In this document: one piece after another, positions 6,533 through 15,432 of the stretch
Layout of the letters: the number at the start of each line of letters is the position of its first letter
Position numbering within the stretch: the stretch's first letter is position 1
Source: Aliirhizobium wenxiniae
GTDB lineage: Bacteria; Pseudomonadota; Alphaproteobacteria; Rhizobiales; Rhizobiaceae
Length of the DNA stretch: 41,608 bases
Direction of reading: 5' to 3'
Assembly: GCF_019511445.1 (NCBI RefSeq)
Contig: NZ_JAEUAN010000036.1
Coordinates: forward strand, 1-41,608
Notes under the pieces: model-generated
Database searches by the model: none
Seen by the model: the letters and a program-made list of their open reading frames with translations, nothing else
What the model was told of the DNA's origin: nothing
Position numbers and translations under genes: made by a program

Positions 6533-7672
6533 TCACGGGTACGCCGTCGAGCCGTCGGGCTTGCGGGTTACTTTTCGTTCCCAGTGAATGTAATCATCCT
6601 TCTGAAGGACCGTCTCGTCGATCTCGATGCCCCAGCCGGGCCGATCCGGCCGCAGTTCCATATGGCCGCCGACGGGCATATAAGGATCGAGCGCCCAAGG
6701 TGCGTGCACATGCGGCTTGAATTCCAGCACCTGGAAATTCGGCTGCGCCGCGCAGAAATGCACGTTGACGGCTGTTGCCAGAGGCCCCATCGGGTTGTGT
6801 GGAGCGACGGTCACGTAATGGGCCTCCGCAAGCGTCGCGATACGCCGCATTTCCGAAACGCCGCCGACAACGCAGATATCCGGCTGGATGATATCAGCCC
6901 CCTGATTGGTAAGGAGGTTGAGGAATTCGAAGCGGTTGTAGAGCGACTCGCCGGTGGCAAGCGGTACGTTTACCTTCGACTTCAACTCCTTCCATGCCGG
7001 GATATGCTCCGGCCGGATCGGCTCCTCATAGAAAAGCGGGTCGTTGGGCGCGATGGCGGCGGCAAGCTGGATCGCCTTGTATGGCTCGAAAATCTTGGCA
7101 TGCGCATCGAATGCGAACTCAAAATGCGATGGCGTGATCTCGCGGATGCGTCCGAACCAATCCCCCGTCTCCTTCACCAGTTCGCCCCAGCGACCGAAAT
7201 GAAGATCGCGGCGATAGGGGCTGAGCTTGAAGGCCGTGTAACCGTAATCCTCGTTGAGCTTTTGCGTCTGTTCGAGCACCTGTTCGGGATCCGGCGCGGT
7301 ATAGACACCGCAATAGATCCGTACCCGATCTCGCACACTGCCGCCCAGTAGCATATAGACGGGCAGCCCCGCAGCCTTGCCGGCGATATCCCACAATGCG
7401 TGATCGATCGCTGAAATCGCGGCAAGACCGAGGGCCCCGGGAGGAAACCGGCATTGCTGGTTAAGTTTCAGAACGAGGAATTCGACACGGCGCGGATCCT
7501 CGCCCTCGATTTGATGAAAGAGATAGTCGAGAAGCGGCGGAAGCGCCCAGTCCGGGCCGTGATCATAGCACTCGCCCCAGCCGGAAATTCCTTCGCTCGT
7601 CTCGATTTTCAACAGCAGGCGCGGGCGATCGTCCACGCGCTGCATGTAGGTCTTGATACCGGTAATATGCAC
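6533..7672 (-). CDS. Mandelate racemase/enolase-superfamily sugar-acid dehydratase
   Basis: A 379-residue enolase-superfamily enzyme of the type that removes water from aldonic acids such as galactonate. The capping domain is followed by the barrel with metal ligands in FAFDAHAKIF (an Asp-x-His motif), FYEEPIRPEH and ATGESLYNR, and the catalytic His in VAPHNPMGPL. The Asp-x-His motif points to the galactonate/mannonate dehydratase branch, not to racemases. The GTG at 7672 is chosen because GGAG lies just upstream and the residues before it are non-homologous. It is the last gene of a minus-strand operon after a DapA-family enzyme, which would take the keto-deoxy acid product. The exact substrate is not predictable. 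Confidence 0.85.
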   Translation of the reverse strand: MHITGIKTYMQRVDDRPRLLLKIETSEGISGWGECYDHGPDWALPPLLDYLFHQIEGEDPRRVEFLVLKLNQQCRFPPGALGLAAISAIDHALWDIAGKAAGLPVYMLLGGSVRDRVRIYCGVYTAPDPEQVLEQTQKLNEDYGYTAFKLSPYRRDLHFGRWGELVKETGDWFGRIREITPSHFEFAFDAHAKIFEPYKAIQLAAAIAPNDPLFYEEPIRPEHIPAWKELKSKVNVPLATGESLYNRFEFLNLLTNQGADIIQPDICVVGGVSEMRRIATLAEAHYVTVAPHNPMGPLATAVNVHFCAAQPNFQVLEFKPHVHAPWALDPYMPVGGHMELRPDRPGWGIEIDETVLQKDDYIHWERKVTRKPDGSTAYP

Positions 7673-7685
7673 GTCTTGTCTCCGA

Positions 7686-8606
7686 TCAGGCGGCCAGCGC
7701 TTCGTCTTTAACGCGTTCGACGATCGCGCGGAGCGTCGTGCGTTCTTCGTCATTCAGCGCCACGACACCGGGTACACGCACTGGCCCGACATCATTGCCG
7801 AGCATGCCGAGTGCTTCCTTAACGACGGTGACGTTGGCACCGTTATTGTATTTCGTGCGCAATGCCTCAAACCCGGCGATCGGATCGATCAGAGCGCGCG
7901 CGGCCGGATAATTTCCGTTCTCGAGCGCTTTGTGGATGGCGTGCGAACGGTCGGGGAAAACATTGACGAGGCCGGACGTGAAGCCTCTCGCTCCCATGGC
8001 GTAGAAAGCTGGCGCCCAGCCTTCGGCAAGGCCGCAGACCCAGATGGCGGGCGCGTCGGCGGTCGCCCGGATGACTTCGGCAAGGAGCATGAGATTGGAA
8101 GAAGCAAACTTGATGCCCGCGATGTTCGGATGCAGCGCCAGCCTGCGGAAATCCGCAACGGAAAAACTGTCGTTGCGCACATAGGCAATTACGGGAACGG
8201 TCGAGAAATCGGCAAGTTCAAGGAAATAACCGGCCTGATAGGACGGCCCTGCAAACGGATCCATCGGATGGTGGCCCATGATCGCGTCAGCGCCGGCGGC
8301 AATGGCGTCCCTGGCCAGCGCCTTGGCCTCCGTCAGCGACCGACCGACAGCAGCGCTAACGAGCGCGTTGCCGGCCGCAGCCTCGATGGTGACCGCGTGC
8401 ACTTCGCGGACTTCATCCATGGTCAACGTAAAGAACTCGCCCGTATTTCCGGCGGCCATCAGGTTATGCACCTTGGCGCGGGCAAGCCCCTTGATGAGCG
8501 TTTCCAGTTTCCCGGTATCGACCGAGCCATCGCCCTTGTAGGGTGTAACCGGCACGCCAGAGATCCCGGTCAGTGCCTTCCTCACGGTCTGAAGTTTATC
8601 AATCAC
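7686..8606 (-). CDS. DapA/NAL-family aldolase or dehydratase
   Basis: A 306-residue class I Schiff-base enzyme of the dihydrodipicolinate synthase/N-acetylneuraminate lyase family. Landmarks are GNTGEFFTLT (carboxylate-binding loop), the catalytic Tyr in PVIAYVRND, and the Schiff-base Lys in NIAGIKFASSN. Partnered with an aldonate-type dehydratase, it most likely handles a 2-keto-3-deoxy sugar acid, either by retro-aldol cleavage or by dehydration with decarboxylation. The start is a GTG at 8606, one base after the stop of the GntR gene (TGACGTG), with GGGAG upstream. It is 13 bases from the following dehydratase gene, so the three genes form one operon. Confidence 0.85.
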   Translation of the reverse strand: MIDKLQTVRKALTGISGVPVTPYKGDGSVDTGKLETLIKGLARAKVHNLMAAGNTGEFFTLTMDEVREVHAVTIEAAAGNALVSAAVGRSLTEAKALARDAIAAGADAIMGHHPMDPFAGPSYQAGYFLELADFSTVPVIAYVRNDSFSVADFRRLALHPNIAGIKFASSNLMLLAEVIRATADAPAIWVCGLAEGWAPAFYAMGARGFTSGLVNVFPDRSHAIHKALENGNYPAARALIDPIAGFEALRTKYNNGANVTVVKEALGMLGNDVGPVRVPGVVALNDEERTTLRAIVERVKDEALAA

Positions 8607-8607
8607 G

Positions 8608-9318
8608 TCAGATTTCTCCCTCTTTCCTGAAAATAATGCTGAGATACGTGTCGCCGGACCGGACAACGTGATCACGCATGGTGCGCTCCGCCCCATCCGC
8701 ATCTCCTGCGGCGATCGCATCCGCAATGGCGACATGTTCGTCGAGCGCCTTTTGTCGTTCGGTCGGATCCAGATGGATGACCCGCCGGATACTCGCGTCA
8801 TAAAATTGCTGGCGCTCGATCAGCTTGGCGAGATAACCGCACTTCGAGCTCCGATGGATGTGATCGTGGAACCTCTCGTTGAGAGTGATCAAGCTATCCG
8901 CGTCCCCCGATATGGTTGCTTCTTTCATTTGGTTGGCGATCAACTGAAGCTCCGCCCTGCCCTTCTCGTCGACGCGTTTTGCTGCAAGATGGGCGATCAT
9001 CGACTCCAGTGCGGCACGCGCAAGGATCATCTCCTCCGCCCATGAACTGCTGAACCTGATGACGACACCGCGCCGCGGGAGAGCCTCTACCAGACCTTCC
9101 GTTTCAAGCTGGCGCAGAGCCTCCTTAATTGGAGTCGTACTTACCCCGAACTGCTCCGCGAGATTTCGTTCATTGATTTTCTGACCCGAAGCAAAACGCC
9201 CGGAAATGATTGCGCTGCGCATAGCGCGATGCACGTGATCGCGCACCGTCATCTGGAAGCTGGCGTCGATCTTTTCGAACTCGGCATCGCCTGAGGGAGG
9301 GAGGGTAGCTGTCGCCAT
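8608..9318 (-). CDS. GntR-family (FadR/FCD-type) regulator
   Basis: A 236-residue transcription factor. The N-terminal winged helix includes AIISGRFASGQKINERNLAEQFGVSTTPIKEALRQLE-type sequence, the hallmark of the GntR family. The C-terminal all-helical ligand domain (ALESMIAHLAAKR, then NERFHDHIH with FCD metal-binding His residues) puts it in the FadR/FCD subgroup, which usually senses sugar acids or other carboxylates. The ATG at 9318 is the first that fits family length. It heads the minus-strand operon and lies 118 bases from the divergent transporter genes. A near-perfect palindrome at 9356-9375 is its likely operator. Confidence 0.88.
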   Translation of the reverse strand: MATATLPPSGDAEFEKIDASFQMTVRDHVHRAMRSAIISGRFASGQKINERNLAEQFGVSTTPIKEALRQLETEGLVEALPRRGVVIRFSSSWAEEMILARAALESMIAHLAAKRVDEKGRAELQLIANQMKEATISGDADSLITLNERFHDHIHRSSKCGYLAKLIERQQFYDASIRRVIHLDPTERQKALDEHVAIADAIAAGDADGAERTMRDHVVRSGDTYLSIIFRKEGEI

Positions 9319-9355
9319 CTTGTCGAAAATCCGTTGACGAGGATCAATTATTATG

Positions 9356-9375
9356 AAATCTGGTATATCAGATTT
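9356..9375. promoter_or_regulatory. Probable GntR operator between divergent operons
   Basis: A 20-base inverted repeat matches its own complement at 18 of 20 positions: AAATCTG arms around a TATA centre. The core TGGTATATCA (9361-9370) closely resembles the TGGTATACCA-type sites bound by FadR-subfamily GntR regulators. Its position, 37 bases before the regulator gene and 60 before the transporter gene, allows control of both. Confidence 0.65.
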
Positions 9376-9436
9376 GAAATCCATGTCGAGAAAGAATTTC
9401 CGGTATGGCGAGGTTGAGGAGCCTTGGGAGGCTGAT

Positions 9437-11026
9437 ATGAAGACGCTCAAACGCGCATTGATGGCATGCGCTGTCACGCTCGCGGCACTGGATCCCGCCG
9501 CGGCCGCGACCCCGAAAGACCAGTTGGTTATCGCCATCATGATGACGACTATGCGCGGTCTCGACCCGCATGAGATCAACCAGCTGGAAGCCGCAGAGGT
9601 TGTCGCGAACCTCTATGATCGCCTGATCTCGCTGCCGCCGGACGACATCACGAAGCCGCTGCCTTCTTTGGCTGAGAGCTGGGCGATTTCCGACGATGGA
9701 AAGACGTTCACGTTCAAGATCCGGCAGGGCGTCACCTTCCATTCGGGCAATCCTGTTACGGCACGGGATGTGGAATGGTCGCTGCATCGGCTGGTCAAGC
9801 TCGGCCTGGCGCCATCTACCGATCTGCGCCAATGGGGGTTTTCGGCCAAGAATGTCGACCAGCTTATCCGGGCAACGGATGATCAGACGCTCGTTCTCGT
9901 GACGCCCGAGGTGTGGAATCCCAACCTCATCCTTTATTCGCTGGCCAGCTATTCCACGTCTATTGTCGACAGCAAATTCCTTGCCAGCAAGGAGAAGGAT
10001 GGCGACTGGGCGCGGAACTATCTTCAGACGGCAGATGCCGGATCGGGGCCTTATTCGCTCGTCACCTGGCGGTCCAACCAGTTGCTGATCGCCGACGCGT
10101 TCACGGATTACTGGAAGGGCGAGCCCGCCATGAAGCGTGTCTACATGGGACACGTGCCGGAATCCTCGGCCCAACGCCTGCAGATCGACGCCGGAGACGT
10201 GGACGTGGCAACGCGCCTGTCATCCACGGATCTTTCCGGCCTCGAAAGAGATGGGAAGGTGACAGTCCAGAAGGTGCCGGGTTTCGGTTTCTACTATCTG
10301 GCCCTGAACCAGAAAGACGAGATCCTATCGAACCCCAAGGTGCGCGAAGCCTTCCGCTACCTGATCGATTATGACGGCCTCGCCGGTTCGGTGATGAAAT
10401 ATTACGGGATCAAGCAGCAGACCATCATTCCGGGCGGACTGCCGGGCGCTTCCGCCGACATGCCTTACAAGCTGGATATCGACAAGGCGAAGCAGCTGCT
10501 TGCGGAGGCGGGTTATCCGGAAGGTTTCTCCAAGGTCTATTTCGCGCAGCCCGGCACGCCGGAATCCGAGGTCGGAATTTCTCTTCAAAACACCGCCGCC
10601 AAGGCAGGCATCAAGCTCGACCTTCAGATCGGCGACCAGATCGGCAAGTTCCGGGCTCGCCAGTTCGAACTGTTCTCCTCGCGAACGGGCGAACGCCTGC
10701 CCGATCCCCACGCCGTCCTGCAATCCTACGCCACGAATGCCAATAATGCAGACAACGCCAAGCTGGCGGGTCTCGTCGCGTGGCGCTCGGCCTGGGATGT
10801 GCCCAAGGACATCCAGAGCATGGTCACCGCAGCGGCGCACGAGACCGATCAGGAAAAGCGCGATGAGCTTTATGCGCGGATCAACGAAGCCTATCTGCGG
10901 TCTTCGCCGGCACTCGTCACATCATTTCAACGCACCGACCCGAAAGCGGTCCGCAACGAGGTGAAAGGTTATGTCGGGCACCCGACCTGGCTCACCCGCT
11001 GGGACACCGTGACCAAGGGCGAGTGA
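9437..11026 (+). CDS. ABC importer solute-binding protein, family 5
   Basis: A 529-residue periplasmic binding protein of the peptide/opine/nickel class (SBP_bac_5). A signal peptide is clear (MKTLKRALMACAVTLAALDPAAAA). The mature part starts with the usual LVIAIMMTTMRGLDPHEINQLEAAEVVANLYDRL-type region, followed by the LAESWAISDDGKTFTFKIRQG motif typical of the family. The ATG at 9437 is 6 bases from a GGGAGG site. It is the first gene of a five-gene importer operon, 25 bases before the permease. In rhizobia this class also imports glycosides, agrocinopines and other opines, so a sugar-acid conjugate is a reasonable guess given the divergent enzymes. Confidence 0.9.
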   Translation: MKTLKRALMACAVTLAALDPAAAATPKDQLVIAIMMTTMRGLDPHEINQLEAAEVVANLYDRLISLPPDDITKPLPSLAESWAISDDGKTFTFKIRQGVTFHSGNPVTARDVEWSLHRLVKLGLAPSTDLRQWGFSAKNVDQLIRATDDQTLVLVTPEVWNPNLILYSLASYSTSIVDSKFLASKEKDGDWARNYLQTADAGSGPYSLVTWRSNQLLIADAFTDYWKGEPAMKRVYMGHVPESSAQRLQIDAGDVDVATRLSSTDLSGLERDGKVTVQKVPGFGFYYLALNQKDEILSNPKVREAFRYLIDYDGLAGSVMKYYGIKQQTIIPGGLPGASADMPYKLDIDKAKQLLAEAGYPEGFSKVYFAQPGTPESEVGISLQNTAAKAGIKLDLQIGDQIGKFRARQFELFSSRTGERLPDPHAVLQSYATNANNADNAKLAGLVAWRSAWDVPKDIQSMVTAAAHETDQEKRDELYARINEAYLRSSPALVTSFQRTDPKAVRNEVKGYVGHPTWLTRWDTVTKGE

Positions 11027-11051
11027 CGACAAAAACTTCAAGGACAGTGGC

Positions 11052-12113
11052 ATGAGCATTACCCAAACCTCCGATGCCCCGCCGAGCAGGAAATCGCCGT
11101 TTCCTAAAGCTGCGGCAAAGATCGCAACATCCTTTGTCGTGATCCTGACAACGCTGCTTGGGCTGATGATGATCACCTTTACGGTGGGCCGCATGGTTCC
11201 GGCCGATCCCGTGATTGCCGTCATCGGCGATCAGGCCGACCAAGCGACTTACGATCGCGTTTACAAGGAGATGGGCCTCGACCGGCCGATCTATGTACAG
11301 TTCGGCAATTATCTGAGTGACGTGGTACATCTGGATTTCGGCCAGTCGATCATAACCAAACAAGCCGTTTCGAAAGACCTTGCCCGCGTCTTCCCGGCAA
11401 CCATCGAGCTGGCCACACTCGCGACGATCATCGGCGCTGGCCTCGGCATCCCGCTCGGTGTCGTTGCGGCAGTGCGCAAAGGAACGTGGGTTGACCATCT
11501 CGCCCGCGTGGTTGGTCTTTTAGGTTATTCGACTCCGATCTTCTGGCTCGGCACCGTCGTTATCCTTGTCTTCTACGCCTACCTGGGAGCAATCCCGCCA
11601 GGTGGTCGCGTCTATCTTTATGACGAAGGCATCGTGCAAGCGCGTACCAATTTCATCCTGATCGATTCCGCATTGGGCGGTCACTGGAACGTCTTCTGGA
11701 GCGCGGTTCACCACATCATCGCACCGGCCGTCATCCTCGGTTACGCGTCGATGGCCTATCTCAGCCGTATGACGCGCAGCTTCATGCTGGAGCAGCTTCG
11801 TCATGAGTACATTCTGACGGCGCGTGCCAAAGGCCTAGGGCAGAGACCGATCATCTGGCGCCATGCGTTTCGCAATATCCGCGTCCAGCTTCTGACAGTG
11901 ATCGCGCTTGCCTATTGCGGCTTACTCGATGGCACTGTTCTGATCGAAACAGTTTTTGCCTGGCCCGGCCTCGGCTCCTACCTCACATCGGCTCTCTTCT
12001 TCGCCGACATGAACGCCGTGCTCGGAAGCGTTCTTTTGATCGGCATCATCTCGATCGCCATCAACCTGCTCTCCGACATCGTTTATCGCTTCATCGATCC
12101 GAGGACCCGCTAA
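11052..12113 (+). CDS. ABC importer permease, DppB type
   Basis: A 353-residue inner-membrane permease of the peptide/opine importer family, with about six membrane helices. The long periplasmic loop after the first helix (VIGDQADQATYDRVYKEM followed by GLDRPIYVQFGNYL) is typical of DppB-like subunits. The EAA-type cytoplasmic motif reads EYILTARAKGLGQRPIIWRHAFRN. It pairs with the next gene to form the channel. Its stop codon overlaps the start of that gene by one base (TAATG), which implies coupling. Confidence 0.9.
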   Translation: MSITQTSDAPPSRKSPFPKAAAKIATSFVVILTTLLGLMMITFTVGRMVPADPVIAVIGDQADQATYDRVYKEMGLDRPIYVQFGNYLSDVVHLDFGQSIITKQAVSKDLARVFPATIELATLATIIGAGLGIPLGVVAAVRKGTWVDHLARVVGLLGYSTPIFWLGTVVILVFYAYLGAIPPGGRVYLYDEGIVQARTNFILIDSALGGHWNVFWSAVHHIIAPAVILGYASMAYLSRMTRSFMLEQLRHEYILTARAKGLGQRPIIWRHAFRNIRVQLLTVIALAYCGLLDGTVLIETVFAWPGLGSYLTSALFFADMNAVLGSVLLIGIISIAINLLSDIVYRFIDPRTR

Positions 12114-13027
12114 TGGCCAAGTCCGGTACTTTTTCAAACCTGCACGACTGGCTGATCAGCGAGGACTTCACGTCGTCTCGACAGGCACGTCTGCACAGCG
12201 TCTATCTTGGCTGGCGCAGCCTGATCGCAAATCCGCTTGCTTTCGCTGGGTTCGCCATTGTCCTACTGTTGATCATCGTCGCCGCATTGGCGCCGGTCAT
12301 CGCGGTTCATGATCCGTTTGCGCAGGACTTCCTAAAGGCGCTACAGGCACCGTCAGCCGCTCACTGGTTCGGCACCGACGAATTCGGACGCGACGTCTTT
12401 TCACGGCTCGTCTATGGCGCGCGAACCACGCTCTACATCACCATTCTGGTGACGATCATCGTCGCCCCCATCGGCTTTGTGATCGGGGCAACGGCCGGTT
12501 ACCTCGGCGGCTGGGTGGATGTCGTGCTGATGCGCATTACCGACATCTTCCTCTCCTTCCCGAGCCTTGTTCTGGCGCTGGCGTTTTCGGCAGCTCTCGG
12601 CCCCGGCATCGAAAACGCCGTCATCGCCATCGCGCTTACCGTCTGGCCGCCGATTGCGCGTCTAGCGCGAGCCGAAACGCTGACATTCCGCCATGCCGAT
12701 TTCGTCATCGCCGCCGAACTTCAGGGCGCCGGTACGGGACGCATCCTGCTGCGCCATATCGTGCCGCTCTGCGCGCCTTCCATCATCGTGCGACTGACCC
12801 TCAACATGTCAAGCATCATCCTGACGGCCGCCGGCCTTGGCTTCCTTGGGCTTGGCGCACAGCCGCCAATGGCTGAATGGGGCGCAATGGCTGCTTCCGG
12901 CCGTCAATACCTTCTCGACGCATGGTGGCTGACAACGGTTCCAGGCATTGCAATCCTGACCGTCAGCCTGGCCTTTAACCTGCTCGGCGACGGGCTGCGC
13001 GACATCATGGACCCCCGCAATGGCTAA
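12113..13027 (+). CDS. ABC importer permease, DppC type
   Basis: A 304-residue permease, partner of the preceding DppB-type subunit. It has the DppC features: a cytoplasmic N-terminus, a first helix around LAFAGFAIVLLLIIVAALAP, the HWFGTDEFGRDVFSRLVYGARTT motif and the EAA loop HADFVIAAELQGAGTGRILLRH. The ATG at 12113 overlaps the previous stop. The frame is open farther upstream but only as a shadow of the dppB-type gene. The next gene starts inside its last codons (ATGGCTAA), an 8-base overlap. Confidence 0.9.
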   Translation: MAKSGTFSNLHDWLISEDFTSSRQARLHSVYLGWRSLIANPLAFAGFAIVLLLIIVAALAPVIAVHDPFAQDFLKALQAPSAAHWFGTDEFGRDVFSRLVYGARTTLYITILVTIIVAPIGFVIGATAGYLGGWVDVVLMRITDIFLSFPSLVLALAFSAALGPGIENAVIAIALTVWPPIARLARAETLTFRHADFVIAAELQGAGTGRILLRHIVPLCAPSIIVRLTLNMSSIILTAAGLGFLGLGAQPPMAEWGAMAASGRQYLLDAWWLTTVPGIAILTVSLAFNLLGDGLRDIMDPRNG

Positions 13028-13868
13028 TACATCCGATACCATTCTGACGGTCGAAAACATGTCCGTCGAGTTTCCGACCCTCACCGGCGTTACCACCGCC
13101 GTGCATGACGTATCCTTCACCGTTGGCCGCGAAAAAGTGGGCATTATCGGTGAATCCGGTTCAGGCAAGAGCACGACGGGCCGCGCCATCATGCGCCTTC
13201 AGCCGCCGCAGGCCATCGTCAAAGCCAACCGCATGCAGTTCGAGGATGTCGACCTGATGACGGCAAGCGAAGAGGAGATGCGCTCCATTCGCGGACGGCG
13301 CATCGCCATGATCCTGCAGGATCCGAAATATTCGCTGAACCCGGTGATGACCGTTGGCGAGCAGATTTCCGAAACGGTGATCCTGCACGAACGCGCTACA
13401 CGGCAGGAAGCGCGCAACCGCACGCTTGCCATGCTGGAACGTGTCAACATTCGCGATCCGGAGCGTGTGTTCGATCTTTATCCGCATGAAGTTTCTGGCG
13501 GCATGGGCCAGCGCATCATGATCTCGATGATGCTGATCGCCCAGCCATCGCTGATCATCGCCGACGAGCCGACCTCCGCGCTCGACGTGACGGTGCGCCA
13601 GCAGGTTCTGACGATCCTCGACGACCTCGTGGTGGAGCGCAATATCGGCCTGATTTTCATCAGCCACGATCTCAATCTGGTGCGCAGTTTCTGCGACCGC
13701 GTTATCATCATGTATGCCGGTCGTGTCGTCGAAACGATCACCGCAGCCGATCTCGATCAGGCGCAACATCCTTATACCCGCGGTCTTTTGAACGCCCTTC
13801 CAAGCCTCGATCGTCCCAAGGACAGGCTGGAAGTTCTGCGTCGCGACCCGGCATGGCTGGAGAACTGA
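13020..13868 (+). CDS. ABC importer ATPase, DppD type
   Basis: A 282-residue nucleotide-binding subunit with Walker A GESGSGKST (residues 44-52), signature VSGGMGQR, Walker B LIIADEP and the H-loop in FISHDLNLV. The signature has V for the usual L in LSGG, which occurs in this subfamily. It ends with the start of the oligopeptide-type C-terminal extension (HPYTRGLLNALPS). It works as a heterodimer with the next gene to energise import. Confidence 0.9.
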   Translation: MANTSDTILTVENMSVEFPTLTGVTTAVHDVSFTVGREKVGIIGESGSGKSTTGRAIMRLQPPQAIVKANRMQFEDVDLMTASEEEMRSIRGRRIAMILQDPKYSLNPVMTVGEQISETVILHERATRQEARNRTLAMLERVNIRDPERVFDLYPHEVSGGMGQRIMISMMLIAQPSLIIADEPTSALDVTVRQQVLTILDDLVVERNIGLIFISHDLNLVRSFCDRVIIMYAGRVVETITAADLDQAQHPYTRGLLNALPSLDRPKDRLEVLRRDPAWLEN

Positions 13869-13870
13869 AC

Positions 13871-14659
13871 ATGACCATGATCAAGGCCCAACATCTGGCC
13901 GTTTCCTACGGACATGGCGACACTGCCCTGAAGGTTGTCAAGGACGTGTCTTTCGAGGCGCAGAAAGGTGAAACCTTCGGCCTCGTTGGGGAAAGCGGTT
14001 GCGGCAAGTCCACCATTCTGGGCGCGCTTGCCGGCCGCAACAAACAATGGACTGGCTCGATCGAAATAGAGGGCGAGACCATCGGCCAGAAGCGCACCCG
14101 TGCCCAGCTGGCAAAACAGCAATTGGTGTTTCAGGACCCGTTCGGCTCCATCCATCCGCGCCATACGATTGGCCGGACCCTGCTGGAGCCTCTGGAAATC
14201 CACGGCAAGGACCGTCGGCAGGAGCGTATCGAAAAAGTGCTGACCGATGTCGGCCTGCCGCTGAAGTTCCGCTACCGTTATCCGCACCAGCTTTCCGGCG
14301 GTCAGCGGCAGCGCGTGGCGATCGCTCGCGCCCTCATTCTCGAACCAAAGATCCTGCTGCTCGACGAGCCGACTTCCGCACTCGACGTCTCCATCCAGGC
14401 CGAAATTCTGAACTTGCTCAAAGACCTGCGGGAACGGGAGAAACTGACCTATATCCTCGTCAGCCACGACCTTGCGGTCGTCGCGCATCTCTGCGACAGG
14501 GTTGCGATCATGCAGAGCGGCGGTTTTGTCGAGATTGCCACCAGGCAGCAACTGCTCGAAAACACCGTGGAGCATCCCTACACGCGCATCCTGATGGATG
14601 GCAGCCGCGGCTACGTGAGTGAAAAGCGGGAACGTAACAGTGCCGCATTGCCTGCATAG
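13871..14659 (+). CDS. ABC importer ATPase, DppF type
   Basis: A 262-residue nucleotide-binding subunit with Walker A GESGCGKST, signature LSGGQRQR, Walker B LLLDEPTSALD and H-loop VSHDLAVV. The ATG at 13871 follows GGAG with proper spacing; an earlier in-frame ATG at 13853 lies inside the preceding gene. It ends shortly after the HPYTRIL motif, slightly shorter than typical DppF proteins. It is the last gene of the importer operon, and I see no strong terminator after it. Confidence 0.9.
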   Translation: MTMIKAQHLAVSYGHGDTALKVVKDVSFEAQKGETFGLVGESGCGKSTILGALAGRNKQWTGSIEIEGETIGQKRTRAQLAKQQLVFQDPFGSIHPRHTIGRTLLEPLEIHGKDRRQERIEKVLTDVGLPLKFRYRYPHQLSGGQRQRVAIARALILEPKILLLDEPTSALDVSIQAEILNLLKDLREREKLTYILVSHDLAVVAHLCDRVAIMQSGGFVEIATRQQLLENTVEHPYTRILMDGSRGYVSEKRERNSAALPA

Positions 14660-14686
14660 CTTTTTCGACTCGCCGAGTCAGGACTG

Positions 14687-15073
14687 GTGTATTCAGAGAT
14701 CCAGGCGGCCGAGACCGATATGATCCAGAATCCCATTCTTTCCAGTTCCATCCGGATCCATCCATCTACAGGGTTGGCGAGGACTAATACATCGCTACTT
14801 CCACGATCGATGGCCGCATCCTGGGCCACACCCGCCATTACCACCGCCGCCGCCTCTTCTGGTCCGTACTGGCCCGGCTACTGGGGACCTGCTGCCGTGT
14901 GGGGAGCCGCCGCAACAGCCGTCGCGGTTGGGACGATCATTGCCACGCTCCCACCTGAGTGTGTGACGGTCGTCGTCAACGGTGTTTCCTATCGAGATTG
15001 CGGCGGCAACTGGTTCGAGCCCCGCTACGACGGTCATGCCGTCGTGTACGTTGCGGTAAAGGATCCGCGTTAG
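14687..15073 (+). pseudogene. Probable decayed exported protein
   Basis: The last 75 residues look like the end of a small rhizobial exported protein: a Pro/Gly/Tyr-rich piece (GPYWPGYWGPAAVWG), a hydrophobic stretch (AATAVAVGTIIATLPP) and a two-Cys tail ending NGVSYRDCGGNWFEP and AVVYVAV. The expected signal peptide is absent and the first 50 residues are unlike any such protein, so a frameshift or deletion near the 5' end is likely. If it is functional, the start is unclear. Confidence 0.45.
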
Positions 15074-15174
15074 TCAAAGCCGGAAACGGGAAGCCAACAT
15101 CGCATCTATCGGTGCTGGCCTCTTGTATTCTCCGTCCAGAACAGGAAAATCGCTCCGAAGAACCGGAGCGGCCC

Positions 15175-15432
15175 ATGTCGGATGAAAATCGTTACGATGA
15201 GCCATGGCAGGTTCCGCTGAAACTCGAGCTGCCGTCAGCGGGATCGGTCGAAGTGTGGACGATGAGAGCTGCCGCGGATGTCATGATGGACGACTGGGCT
15301 CCGGATCACAGCGACGAGTATTCCGAGGCGCTGAGAATTTGCTTGGAGGTTTTCGAGAATAATTGCGGGCCAGAGGATGCCCGCTCTGCGTTCACGACTG
15401 CTGCGCAACGTGCGGGCGTCCTGAAGGACTGA
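15175..15432 (+). CDS. DUF982 family protein
   Basis: An 85-residue DUF982 protein of unknown function. It has the family's N-terminal Trp (EPWQVPLKLEL), the helix with an aromatic (AAADVMMDDWAPD), the Cys helix (ALRICLEVFENN) and the C-terminal AR.AFTTAAQRAGV. The ATG at 15175 has CCGGAGC upstream and gives the usual family length. It lies alone between two degraded genes, one on each strand, and its 3' end overlaps the tail of the minus-strand remnant. Confidence 0.75.
   Translation: MSDENRYDEPWQVPLKLELPSAGSVEVWTMRAAADVMMDDWAPDHSDEYSEALRICLEVFENNCGPEDARSAFTTAAQRAGVLKD

Noticed and set aside
6584..7351. A 255-codon plus-strand frame
   Set aside because: It is antisense to the dehydratase gene, which has all its catalytic motifs; the plus frame is a shadow.
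8194..8218. A GGAAC-N17-GTT match on the plus strand
   Set aside because: It lies inside the DapA-family gene on the opposite strand with no gene or terminator downstream in its direction; about one chance match is expected.
14666..14682. Short hairpin GACTCGCCGAGTC after the importer operon
   Set aside because: The stem is only about five bases with no T-run following, too weak to call a terminator.
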